From the NCBI RefSeq assembly GCF_946187255.1, contig NZ_CAMHRZ010000012.1, forward strand, positions 1 through 26,755: DNA of 26,755 nucleotides, in the 5' to 3' direction. Below, piece by piece: positions 13,987 through 21,904 of this stretch; position 1 is the stretch's first letter, and the number at the start of each line of letters is the position of its first letter. The notes beneath the pieces were generated by a model that was not told where the DNA came from, did no database searches, and saw nothing but the letters and a program-made list of their open reading frames with translations. Position numbers and translations under genes: made by a program. Source of the stretch: an uncultured Ruminococcus sp. (GTDB taxonomy: Bacteria > Bacillota > Clostridia > Oscillospirales > Ruminococcaceae).

Positions 13987-14014
13987 CGAGATTGAACAGC
14001 AAGGAGGATCATTA

Positions 14015-16594
14015 TTGCCTATGAGTACGAGATCTGCAAGCAAGAAGATTAAGCTGAACGACCTGGCGAAAAGCCTGTCGATGGCGAATACCGATATCAT
14101 AGAATGTCTGGAAAAGCGTGACGGCGTTACCAGAAAGACACAGGCTTCCCTCAGCCAGGAGGAAGTCAATTATGTATTTGAATACCTGACACAGAATAAT
14201 CAGGTGGAGAATTTTGACGAGTACTTTGCCAACAACGTAAAGCCTGTTTCCGAGGATAAGCCCAAGGAAGAAGCAAAGACCGCAAAGAAGAAGCCGGAGC
14301 CCAAGGCTGAGGAAAAGAAGGCTGAGCCCAAGGCGGAGGAGAAGAAGCCTGAGCCTAAGGTCGAGGAGAAGAAGCCTGAGCCGAAGGCAGAGGAGAAGAA
14401 GCCCGAGCCCAAGGCGGAGGAGAAGAAGCCCGAACCTAAGGTCGAGGAGAAGAAGCCCGAACCTAAGGCAGAGGAAAAGAAGCCCGAGAAGAAGAAGGAC
14501 AAGAAGGAAGCCAAGAAGCAGGATCACGGCGTAAAGATGCAGCTGGGCGGCGGCAGCTCCTTCGGCGGCGATGACAAGGGATATACTGTATCCGAGAGCA
14601 CCGACGACCGTTCGGGTTCGAGAAGAACAGTTGATACCCGCGGAAGCTATGTTGAACTGGACAAGTACAACGAGAAGTACGACAATATGGCTACCAGCAA
14701 GCAGGGCAACAAGAATGACAACTTCCGCAAGAAGCAGAAGATAACCCAGAAGTCCCAGCAGTACAAGAAGCAGCAGCATTCTCACAAGAAGGAGACCGAG
14801 CAGGATAAGCTGAACAGAATGGCTCTTGAAAAGGCGAGAAAGCAGCAGCTCAAGGTAATGATACCCGACGAGATCGTGGTATCTGAACTGGCAAGCAGAC
14901 TCAAGGTGACAGCTACCGAGGTCATCAAGAAGCTGATGGGTCTTGGAGTATTCGCATCCATCAACGAGGTGGTTGACTTTGATACCGCATCACTGGTGGC
15001 AGAGGAACTGGGTGCAAAGGTAGAGAAGGAAGTACACATCACCATCGAGGAAAGACTTATTGAGGACGAGGCTGACGCTCCCGAGGATCTGGAGGATCGC
15101 TGCCCTGTAGTCGTAGTTATGGGTCACGTCGATCACGGTAAGACTTCCATACTCGACAGGATAAGAAACGCAAACGTAGCCGAGGGCGAAGCAGGCGGTA
15201 TCACACAGCACATCGGTGCATATCAGGTGAAGTGCAACGGACAGAAGATCACTTTCCTGGATACCCCCGGTCACGAGGCTTTCACCTCCATGAGAGCGAG
15301 AGGTGCGAATATAACCGATATAGCTATACTTGTCGTTGCGGCTGATGACGGTATCATGCCCCAGACAGTAGAGTCTATAAACCACGCAAAGGCAGCGGGT
15401 GTATCCGTTATCGTTGCGATAAACAAGATGGATAAAGAGGGCGCAGACCCCGACAGAGTAAAGCAGCAGCTCACCGAGCATGAGCTGGTAGTAGAAGAAT
15501 GGGGCGGCGACGTTATCGCAGTACCCGTATCTGCAAAGACAGGCATGGGCATCGACGAACTGCTGGAGAACGTACTGCTGGTAGCTGAGGTCAAGGAGCT
15601 GAAGGCTAATCCTCACAGACTGGCAAAGGGTGCTGTTATCGAGGCAAGACTTGACAAGGGCAAGGGTCCCGTTGCCACACTGCTGGTACAGAACGGTACT
15701 CTCCATTCGGGCGATGTCATCATCGCAGGCACCTCTGTGGGCAGGATAAGAACAATGACAGACTATCGCGGCAGACCCATATCCGAAGCAGGTCCATCCA
15801 CACCTGTTGAGATCACAGGTCTGGGCGAAGTACCTACCGCAGGCGAGACTTTCAATGCGGTAGAGGACGAGAAGCTGGCAAGAGAGCTGGTAGAGCAGCG
15901 TAAGCACGAGGCTAAGGAGGACGAGTTCAAGAAGATCCAGAAGGTAACACTGGACAATCTGTTCTCGCAGATCTCCGAAGGCGAGATGAAGGAGCTGCCC
16001 ATCATCGTAAAGGCAGACGTACAGGGTTCTGTGGAGGCTGTAAAGCAGTCGCTGGAGAAGATATCCAACGAGGAAGTAAGGGTAAGAGTTATCCACGGTG
16101 CTGTTGGTGCGGTAAACGAGAGCGACGTTATGCTGGCTAATGCTTCAAACGCTATCATCGTCGGCTTCAACGTAAGACCCGATCCCGTTGCAAAGGCAAA
16201 TGCGGAGCAGGACGGAGTAGAGATCAGGCTGTATCGTATAATCTACGATGCTATCGAAGAGATCACCGACGCTATGAAGGGTATGCTGGCGCCCAAGTAC
16301 CGCGAAGTAGAGACTGCGCGTGTTGAGGTAAGACAGGTATACAAGATCAGCTCAGTGGGTACTGTTGCGGGATGCTATGTACTGGACGGCAAGATCGGCA
16401 GGAACGATCTTATCAGAGTTGTACGCGACGGCATAATCGTGGCAGACGACAAGATGAGCTCCCTCAAGCGTTTCAAGGACGATGCCAAGGAAGTATCCGA
16501 AGGCTTTGAGTGCGGTATCACTCTCGAAAAGTTCTCCGACATCAAGGAGGGCGACATCTTCGAGGGCTACATCATGGAGGAATACCGCGATTAG
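14015..16594 (+). CDS. infB: Translation initiation factor IF-2
   Basis: The protein has 859 aa with a TTG start at 14015, seven bases after GGAGG. ATG 14021 is an alternative but sits 13 bases away. Order of parts: an N-terminal IF2N helix domain (KIKLNDLAKSLSMANTDIIECL), a Lys/Pro/Glu-rich low-complexity linker with seven 9-residue repeats, a second IF2N domain (VVSELASRLKVTATEVIKKL), and the GTPase domain. That domain has G1 GHVDHGKT (from residue 370), G2 GGITQHIGAYQV, G3 DTPGHEAF, G4 NKMD and G5 SAKTG. Domains II, III and the C-terminal tRNA-binding domain follow. IF-2 brings initiator tRNA to the 30S subunit and promotes subunit joining. It is the fifth gene of the operon. Confidence 0.97.
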   Translation: MPMSTRSASKKIKLNDLAKSLSMANTDIIECLEKRDGVTRKTQASLSQEEVNYVFEYLTQNNQVENFDEYFANNVKPVSEDKPKEEAKTAKKKPEPKAEEKKAEPKAEEKKPEPKVEEKKPEPKAEEKKPEPKAEEKKPEPKVEEKKPEPKAEEKKPEKKKDKKEAKKQDHGVKMQLGGGSSFGGDDKGYTVSESTDDRSGSRRTVDTRGSYVELDKYNEKYDNMATSKQGNKNDNFRKKQKITQKSQQYKKQQHSHKKETEQDKLNRMALEKARKQQLKVMIPDEIVVSELASRLKVTATEVIKKLMGLGVFASINEVVDFDTASLVAEELGAKVEKEVHITIEERLIEDEADAPEDLEDRCPVVVVMGHVDHGKTSILDRIRNANVAEGEAGGITQHIGAYQVKCNGQKITFLDTPGHEAFTSMRARGANITDIAILVVAADDGIMPQTVESINHAKAAGVSVIVAINKMDKEGADPDRVKQQLTEHELVVEEWGGDVIAVPVSAKTGMGIDELLENVLLVAEVKELKANPHRLAKGAVIEARLDKGKGPVATLLVQNGTLHSGDVIIAGTSVGRIRTMTDYRGRPISEAGPSTPVEITGLGEVPTAGETFNAVEDEKLARELVEQRKHEAKEDEFKKIQKVTLDNLFSQISEGEMKELPIIVKADVQGSVEAVKQSLEKISNEEVRVRVIHGAVGAVNESDVMLANASNAIIVGFNVRPDPVAKANAEQDGVEIRLYRIIYDAIEEITDAMKGMLAPKYREVETARVEVRQVYKISSVGTVAGCYVLDGKIGRNDLIRVVRDGIIVADDKMSSLKRFKDDAKEVSEGFECGITLEKFSDIKEGDIFEGYIMEEYRD
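14297..14485 (+). repeat. 27-bp tandem repeat, seven units, inside infB
   Basis: Seven in-frame copies encode EPKAEEKKP with minor changes (one Val for Ala in two units, one Ala for Pro at the end of the first). The DNA copies differ mostly at third positions. The repeat forms a charged, probably extended linker between the N-terminal domains of IF-2. Confidence 0.9.
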
Positions 16595-16627
16595 TAATTC
16601 ATAATGCATAATTCATAATTCATAATT
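16595..16627. repeat. 7-bp tandem repeat downstream of infB
   Basis: The unit TAATTCA occurs about four times in direct tandem (one copy reads TAATGCA) plus a partial unit. It starts at the base after the infB stop codon. Similar AT-rich runs occur in other Bacillota. Here it marks the junction before two acetyltransferase genes that interrupt the usual infB-rbfA order. No terminal inverted repeats of a mobile element are visible. Confidence 0.75.
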
Positions 16628-16682
16628 GTTGACAGGGGCGCAGGTCTGCTGTGATGATCGTGAAAAGTGGAGGACGTTTTAT

Positions 16683-17105
16683 ATGGATAATATATTTGAA
16701 TTTACTGATAAAATTTCTGTTGAGGACTATCAGCGTTTTCGGGAGGAAGCAGGCTGGAAAGCCCTTGCTCCCGAGCAGGCGCAGGCGGGACTTGACAACA
16801 GCTATGCCATAGTTGCGGCGGTCTTGCCGGATGGTGAGACTGTGGGATTTGTGCGGGTCTTATGGGACGGCGGCTATGTGGCGTACCTCGCGGAGGTAAT
16901 GGTCACGGAGAAATGCCGTCACAAGGGGCTGGCTTCACAGATGGTGGAGCGGGTCATAGAAAGACTTCGTGCTGAGAAAAAAGAGGGCTGGGAGATAAAG
17001 ATACATCTTCTGGCAGGTCGCGGCAGGGAGAGCTTTTACGAGCAGTTCGGCTTTGTAAGCAGACCCAACGAGCGCAGCGGCGCGGCTATGGATCTGTGGC
17101 TTTGA
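16683..17105 (+). CDS. GNAT-family N-acetyltransferase
   Basis: The protein has 140 aa. ATG 16683 has GGAGG nine bases upstream, so it is preferred over the in-frame ATG at 16626. The GNAT acetyl-CoA-binding core is seen in YLAEVMVTEKCRHKGLASQM (motif A, with a V.....GKG-like RHKGLA turn), preceded by the strand TVGFVRVLWDGG. The end FYEQFGFVSRPNERSGAAM is the usual motif B region. It transfers an acetyl group from acetyl-CoA to an amine; the substrate is unknown. It sits between infB and a second acetyltransferase gene, a place normally occupied directly by rbfA. Confidence 0.88.
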   Translation: MDNIFEFTDKISVEDYQRFREEAGWKALAPEQAQAGLDNSYAIVAAVLPDGETVGFVRVLWDGGYVAYLAEVMVTEKCRHKGLASQMVERVIERLRAEKKEGWEIKIHLLAGRGRESFYEQFGFVSRPNERSGAAMDLWL

Positions 17106-17115
17106 GAGGTAAGCT

Positions 17116-17634
17116 ATGATAGAAACGCAGAGACTTATTCTCCGTGAGATGAACGGGGACGACTACGAGGCGCTTTACATGGTGCTGGCGGACACGGAGA
17201 TAATGCAGCACTACCCCTACACCTTTGACGAAGCAAGGGTGAGAGCCTGGATAGACAGGAATGTCAACAGATACAGGGTATTCGGTTTCGGGCTGTGGGC
17301 GGTGTGTCTCAAAGATACGGGCGAGATGATAGGCGACTGCGGGCTTACGATGCAGGATATAGGCGGGGTGATATGTCCCGAGATAGGCTATCATATACGC
17401 AGGGATATGCAGCGCAGGGGCTACGCTAAGGAAGCCGCCTGTGCGGTGCGTGACTGGGCTTTCGGGAACACTCCGTTCAATGTGATATATTCGTACATGA
17501 AGTATACCAACACGCCCTCAGCCATGACTGCGCAGTCCTACGGCTGTAAGCAGGTGGATGAATTCAGGGACGATGTTAATGGTATAACAAAGGTGTTCGC
17601 CGTTACCCGTGAGGAATGGGAGCACATAAGATAA
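17116..17634 (+). CDS. RimJ/RimL-type GNAT acetyltransferase
   Basis: The protein has 172 aa. It opens with MIETQRLILREMNGDDYEAL, the hallmark start of the RimJ/RimL branch (ETxRLxLR). It continues with MIGDCGLTMQDI, PEIGYHIRRDMQRRGYAKEA (motif A, acetyl-CoA loop RRGYA), a long helix, and the late YMKYTNTPSAMTAQSYGCKQV motif, where the expected N.AS..V...G pattern is recognisable. Family members acetylate ribosomal protein N-termini or small amines. The substrate here is unknown, although the position among ribosome-assembly genes is suggestive. The start codon is 10 bp after the first GNAT gene's stop. Confidence 0.9.
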   Translation: MIETQRLILREMNGDDYEALYMVLADTEIMQHYPYTFDEARVRAWIDRNVNRYRVFGFGLWAVCLKDTGEMIGDCGLTMQDIGGVICPEIGYHIRRDMQRRGYAKEAACAVRDWAFGNTPFNVIYSYMKYTNTPSAMTAQSYGCKQVDEFRDDVNGITKVFAVTREEWEHIR

Positions 17635-17659
17635 GAAAGACAGGGAAGGAGCTATATAA

Positions 17660-18076
17660 ATGGCATCACATAAGGCAGGACGTATGTCTGAGGATATAAG
17701 AAGGATAATCTCGGGAAAAATGGCAGACCTGAAGGATCCCCGCATCAACGGCGGCGAGTTCCTGACAGTGGTGCGCTGTGATGTGGCGAGAGACGGTTCC
17801 TTCTGCAAGGTATTTATTTCCAGCTTCAAGGGGCTGGAGGAAGCGAAAAAGGCAGTAAAGGGCTTTGAATCGGCTACGGGCTATCTCAAAAGGGAGATAT
17901 CCAATGTGCTGGGGCTGAAAAAATGCCCTGAGCTGAAATTCATAGCCGATGACTCGATAGAGCATTCGGCGGCGATAACCAAAAAGCTGAGAGAGCTGGT
18001 CAAGGACGAAGTTCCCGAAGATGAAGAGGATGCCGCGAACGGATACACCGATGACGCGGAGGACAGCGACGACTGA
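17660..18076 (+). CDS. rbfA: Ribosome-binding factor A
   Basis: The protein has 138 aa. The ATG is preceded by AAGGAG. RbfA is a single KH-like domain protein needed for late 30S (16S rRNA 5' end) maturation. Family features are RMSEDIRRIISGKMADLKDPRI, the strand FLTVVRCDVARDGSFCKVFIS, the helix LKREISNVLGLKKCPELKF, and DDSIEHSAAITKKLREL, matching the conserved D.S.....I..LL pattern. The C-terminal 20 or so residues are an acidic tail. It follows the two acetyltransferase genes by 25 bp and is in the expected operon with infB, nrnA and truB. Confidence 0.95.
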   Translation: MASHKAGRMSEDIRRIISGKMADLKDPRINGGEFLTVVRCDVARDGSFCKVFISSFKGLEEAKKAVKGFESATGYLKREISNVLGLKKCPELKFIADDSIEHSAAITKKLRELVKDEVPEDEEDAANGYTDDAEDSDD

Positions 18077-18112
18077 TATGGCGGCAGCCATTGCGGATAG
18101 AGAGGATCACGC

Positions 18113-19057
18113 ATGGAATACAGTGAGATCATAGATATTTTTGAAAAGCACGACAGATTTCTGATACTTACCCACAAAAGTCCCGACGGCGATACACTGG
18201 GCAGCGGCTTTGCGCTGTGCTATTTCCTGAGGGATATGGGCAAGCAGGCAAACGTGGTCAACTCGGACGGTTTTCCCGACAGGTATGACTTCATGTATGT
18301 GGATTATACCGAGCAGGATTTTGAGCCCGAGTATATCATAGCAGTCGATGTGGCTGACCCGACACTGCTGGGCAGCGGGCTGCTGAAGTATCAGCAGGAG
18401 GGCGCGGTGGATCTTTGCATAGACCACCATGTCTCCAACAAGCATTTTGCAAAGCTCACCCATGTGGAGGGCGGCATAGCGGCGGCGGCTCAGATACTGT
18501 ACTGCATATTCAAGCATTCGGGCAGGAAGATCACCGATATCATCGCAAAGTGCCTGTACACGGGCATTGCTACGGATACGGGCTGCTTCAAGTATGAGAA
18601 CACCACCCCCTCCACACATATCGCGGCGGCTGAACTGATGGCTTACGATATCGACTTTGCCAACGTCAACAGGCGTATGTTCGATGTAAAGAGCAAGGGC
18701 AGGATAAAGATCGAGCAGATAGTCACGGGCAGGATGGAGTACTATCTGGGTGACAGGTGTGCGATGATCGCCATAACCAGAGAGCTGATGCAAAGCTGCG
18801 GCGTGGCGGAGGCTGAATTTGACGGGCTGGCATCCATACCCCTCTCGGCGGAGGGCGTAGTGCTGGGCATAACCATCAAGCAGCGGCATACTAACGTATA
18901 CAAGATATCCGTGCGCACCACCGATGAGATGGATGCGTCGGTATTCTGCGGCTATTTCGGCGGCGGCGGACATATCCGCGCAGCGGGCTGTGAGATACAC
19001 GGTACTCTTGAGGAAGTCAAGGCGCAGCTGCTGGAAAGAGCGGGGCAGGTGCTTTAA
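18113..19057 (+). CDS. nrnA: DHH-family nanoRNase/pAp phosphatase NrnA
   Basis: The protein has 314 aa. The DHH phosphoesterase domain shows THKSPDGDTLGSG (metal-binding Asp residues, about 20-32), IIAVDVADP, the CIDHHVSN triad (DHH motif), and a GIATDTGCFKYENT segment. The C-terminal DHHA1 domain ends in the glycine-rich YFGGGGHIRAAG substrate loop (about 281-292). NrnA degrades very short RNA oligonucleotides and dephosphorylates pAp to AMP. Genes of this family regularly lie between rbfA and truB in Bacillota, as here. All key residues seem present. Confidence 0.93.
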   Translation: MEYSEIIDIFEKHDRFLILTHKSPDGDTLGSGFALCYFLRDMGKQANVVNSDGFPDRYDFMYVDYTEQDFEPEYIIAVDVADPTLLGSGLLKYQQEGAVDLCIDHHVSNKHFAKLTHVEGGIAAAAQILYCIFKHSGRKITDIIAKCLYTGIATDTGCFKYENTTPSTHIAAAELMAYDIDFANVNRRMFDVKSKGRIKIEQIVTGRMEYYLGDRCAMIAITRELMQSCGVAEAEFDGLASIPLSAEGVVLGITIKQRHTNVYKISVRTTDEMDASVFCGYFGGGGHIRAAGCEIHGTLEEVKAQLLERAGQVL

Positions 19058-19060
19058 GCA

Positions 19061-19981
19061 ATGGCAGATAATGGGATAAACGGCGTGATAGCTGACGGCG
19101 TTATCGCCGTATATAAGCCCGCAGGCTGGACATCCTTCGATGTGGTGGCAAAGCTGCGGGGAGTGCTGCATACGAAAAAAATAGGTCACGGCGGTACTCT
19201 CGACCCGATGGCGGAGGGCGTGCTGCCCGTGTTCGTGGGCAGGGCTACTAAGGCGTGCGATATTCTCCCGGATGTGAAAAAAGGCTATAAAGCGGGTTTT
19301 CGGCTGGGACTTGTCACCGATACGCAGGACATCACCGGCAAGGTGCTTTCGGAGAGCAGTAAGGCTGTGACTTCGGAGGAGCTGAAATCGGCGGCGGAGA
19401 AGTTCGTCGGCAGGATAATGCAGGTTCCGCCCATGTATTCGGCGGTGAAGGTGGACGGCAAAAAGCTGTATCAGCTGGCGCGTGAGGGCAAGACCATTGA
19501 GCGCGAAGCAAGACCGATCACGGTGCTTTCGCTGACCATAGATGACTACGATGCGGACAAACGCGAGGGTACTATGACGGTGATGTGCGAAAAGGGCACT
19601 TATATACGCACGATAATAAACGATATAGGCGAAGCGCTGGGCTGCGGAGGTGTCATGACCTCACTGGTGAGGACGTATTCGGCGGGACTGGCACTGGAGG
19701 ATTGTCTGACTATCGGGGAGATACAGCAGAGGGTCGATGAGGGCGGCGCGGAGAGCGTGCTTAAACCTCTTGACAGGTGCTTTGAGGTATACGAAGCGGT
19801 GACGCTGGATGAAAAGCTCACAAGGCTTTACAAAAACGGTGTAAAGCTGCGTGCGGGACAGGTCTCGCTGGACGGCAGGGAAGAAGCGGTATACCGCGTT
19901 TACGGCGCGGACGGCGGATTTCTCGGGCTGGGCAGACTGGCGGACGGCGAATTTCGCAGTTTCAAAAACTTTTTTGTTTGA
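19061..19981 (+). CDS. truB: tRNA pseudouridine(55) synthase TruB
   Basis: The protein has 306 aa. It converts U55 of the tRNA T-arm to pseudouridine. The N-terminus shows GVIAVYKPAGWTSFDVV, then the catalytic block KIGHGGTLDPMAEGVLPV with the nucleophile Asp at about residue 48. KKGYKAGFRLGLVTDTQD, the MQVPPMYSAVKVDGKKLYQL block, and GTYIRTIINDIGEALG follow. A C-terminal PUA-like domain covers about 240-306. The start ATG at 19061 has no strong ribosome site and is only 3 bp after nrnA, so translation may be coupled. Confidence 0.96.
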   Translation: MADNGINGVIADGVIAVYKPAGWTSFDVVAKLRGVLHTKKIGHGGTLDPMAEGVLPVFVGRATKACDILPDVKKGYKAGFRLGLVTDTQDITGKVLSESSKAVTSEELKSAAEKFVGRIMQVPPMYSAVKVDGKKLYQLAREGKTIEREARPITVLSLTIDDYDADKREGTMTVMCEKGTYIRTIINDIGEALGCGGVMTSLVRTYSAGLALEDCLTIGEIQQRVDEGGAESVLKPLDRCFEVYEAVTLDEKLTRLYKNGVKLRAGQVSLDGREEAVYRVYGADGGFLGLGRLADGEFRSFKNFFV

Positions 19982-20014
19982 TTAACGGAATGATTGATTA
20001 AGGAATGACTTGAT

Positions 20015-20941
20015 TTGATCGAGATAGATAAGGGCTTCAAGCCCGAAAAAGGTACGGTCTGTGCGCTGGGACTGTTTGACGGGGTCCATCGCGGACACAG
20101 GCTCGTCATAAACACGGCGGTCAGTCTGGCAAAGGAACTGGGCGCAAAGTCGGCAGTGTTCACATTCAGGACGGATACAGTGACCTCTAAGGGTCATGAC
20201 GGCAGGATAGAGATGATACTGAACGACGAGGAAAAGCGCAGGCACATTGAGGATCTCGGCGTGGATATGCTCTATTCACCGAATTTTGACGAGCTGAAAG
20301 ATATGAAGGCAGAGGATTTCGTCAAGGAGATACTGGTGGGACTGCTGGGATGCAGGGCTGTGGTATGCGGCAGCGATTTCCGCTTCGGCAGGGGCGCTGA
20401 GGGCGACTGCAACACGCTGGAATTATATGGCAGGATATACGGCATAGACGTTAGGGTGTGCGACAAGCTGAGCTATAAGGGCGAGGAAGTCAGCTCGACC
20501 ATCATACGTCAGTGTATCAGGACGGGTATGATAGAAAAAGCCAACGAACTGCTGGGATATATCTTCGGGCTGCGGCTGCCTGTAGGTCACGGGCGCGAAC
20601 TGGGCAGAACGTGGAATTTCCCCACCATAAACCAGCAGATACCGCAGGGACAGATAATGCCGAAATTCGGCGTTTACGCCACAAGAGTGCTGCTGGACGG
20701 CAGTGAGAAGTACGGCGTGACAAATATCGGCGTAAAGCCTACGCTGAAAATACATGATGCTCCCATTGCGGAGACATATATACTTGACTTCGAGGGCGAC
20801 CTCTACGGCAAGGAGATAGAGATACTGCTGGACAAGTTCATAAGACCCGAAAAGGGCTTTGACAGCTTTGACGCGCTGAGGGCGCAGATAGCAAAGGACA
20901 CCGCAAAGGTGCGCAGCTTCTACGGGGTGGACGAGGAATGA
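20015..20941 (+). CDS. ribF: Bifunctional riboflavin kinase/FAD synthetase
   Basis: The protein has 308 aa with a TTG start (20015), ten bases after AAGGA. No ATG or GTG in frame nearby gives a complete first domain. The N-terminal FAD synthetase domain has LGLFDGVHRGH (19-28, the nucleotidyltransferase HxGH-like motif), the VCGSDFRFGRGAEGD block and the EEVSSTIIRQCI block. The C-terminal riboflavin kinase domain has VGHGRELGRTWNFPTIN and the NIGVKPTL strand. It makes FMN and then FAD from riboflavin. It ends the conserved part of the operon and overlaps the next gene by 4 bp (ATGA). Confidence 0.96.
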   Translation: MIEIDKGFKPEKGTVCALGLFDGVHRGHRLVINTAVSLAKELGAKSAVFTFRTDTVTSKGHDGRIEMILNDEEKRRHIEDLGVDMLYSPNFDELKDMKAEDFVKEILVGLLGCRAVVCGSDFRFGRGAEGDCNTLELYGRIYGIDVRVCDKLSYKGEEVSSTIIRQCIRTGMIEKANELLGYIFGLRLPVGHGRELGRTWNFPTINQQIPQGQIMPKFGVYATRVLLDGSEKYGVTNIGVKPTLKIHDAPIAETYILDFEGDLYGKEIEILLDKFIRPEKGFDSFDALRAQIAKDTAKVRSFYGVDEE

Positions 20942-21762
20942 AAAGGGCAGTATCGGCAGTGACGGCGGCCGCGCTGATGCTTAGCGGCTGCGGCAAGAAG
21001 ACCTTCGATATGGCGGAGGATTACAGGGATTACTGGGACTACGCCTTTGACGGCGGCGCAAGCATCGAACGGGATGACGGCAGCAGCGGCAGCACGCAGG
21101 TGTGGACTGTACGCTTCACCGATGTGAACGGCGCTGAACAGACCGAAAAGCTGGAATATACCGAGCTTGAAGGGCTGGAAGAGGAAGAGCTGGCAGTGGA
21201 GCGCGACTGGGCTGTACTTAACTTTGTGATGGCTCAGAGGGGCAGAGCTGCGGAAAAAGAGCTCTACGATAAGGTGATAAGCAAGCACTTCGACTGCGAT
21301 ACATCGGGGAACGGACAGTGGAGATATTCGGGTGACGGTTTCGGCATAGAGATATCCATGATGAACTGTGACCTGTTTGAGCCCGATGCAAAGGTGCTTT
21401 CAGCAGACCTCAATGCGGGCAGTGGTGTTAAGTACACAGGCTGTGACCTTAAAAGCTGGGCGGCGGACAAGACGAACAGTGTACGGGTGAGCATTTTTGC
21501 TGAGGACAGTTCGCGGCTGAGCGAATTCTCCCAGAAACTGGCAGAGCTGGGCGGCGATTATACCGAGTATACGGTAAGACCGCAGAATTTCTGCTTTGAG
21601 TTATATTTCACCGATGAGGACGGCAATGCACAGCTTGCCGCCGCAGGATGCAGAGTTCTCGGAGATGAGACCGATGCAAGACTGTACAGCACAGGGTATA
21701 TCCTTGAAAAGCTGGGCAGAGGTGCAGACTATGACGCAGCCGCAGAGGGCGAGCACGCCTGA
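20938..21762 (+). CDS. Lipoprotein of unknown function
   Basis: The protein has 274 aa. It begins with a basic, hydrophobic signal ending in a lipobox, MKRAVSAVTAAALMLSGCG, so it should be lipid-anchored at Cys18 on the outer face of the membrane. I do not recognise the mature part, which is acidic, with mixed alpha/beta character and an Asp/Tyr-rich start (DYRDYWDYAFDGG). Its start codon overlaps the ribF stop codon (ATGA), so it is translationally coupled to ribF although its role is unlikely to be related. The next gene begins after a 142-bp gap, so it probably ends this transcript. Confidence 0.8.
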   Translation: MKRAVSAVTAAALMLSGCGKKTFDMAEDYRDYWDYAFDGGASIERDDGSSGSTQVWTVRFTDVNGAEQTEKLEYTELEGLEEEELAVERDWAVLNFVMAQRGRAAEKELYDKVISKHFDCDTSGNGQWRYSGDGFGIEISMMNCDLFEPDAKVLSADLNAGSGVKYTGCDLKSWAADKTNSVRVSIFAEDSSRLSEFSQKLAELGGDYTEYTVRPQNFCFELYFTDEDGNAQLAAAGCRVLGDETDARLYSTGYILEKLGRGADYDAAAEGEHA

Positions 21763-21904
21763 CTTTGTTGTCCCTTTTATTTTCCGTAAGCTGTCACAAG
21801 GCTTACACAACTGCATTGTAAAATAATGTATGGTATCCTTGACGGGGTATGCCCTGAGGGTACGTTTCCGATGCAGATCAATTTTCCGTTGGGAGGAAAA
21901 TAAA
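21763..21904. other. Gap before the ABC exporter operon
   Basis: The region holds no convincing gene. A weak promoter could be CTTACA (21802-21807) with TAATGT (21824-21829), spacer 16, but both boxes are imperfect. A short GC-rich hairpin (CCC/GGG around 21853-21861) lies upstream of the GGAGG site. No clear terminator with a T-run follows the lipoprotein gene. Confidence 0.35.

Noticed and set aside
14297..14485. Possible CRISPR-like array because of regular repeats
   Set aside because: Units are directly adjacent with no spacers, are in frame and encode a protein linker; no cas genes are nearby.
14012..14785. Minus-strand frames rich in Leu or Phe-Ser-Gly repeats opposite infB
   Set aside because: The repetitive look comes from the complement of the Lys/Glu/Pro repeat of IF-2.
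16629..16657. Promoter for the acetyltransferase genes starting at TTGACA (16629)
   Set aside because: The -35 is perfect, but no convincing -10 box is found 16-18 bases downstream (only TGATGA).
16595..16682. Miniature transposable element after infB
   Set aside because: Only a simple 7-bp tandem repeat is present; no terminal inverted repeats or target duplication are visible.
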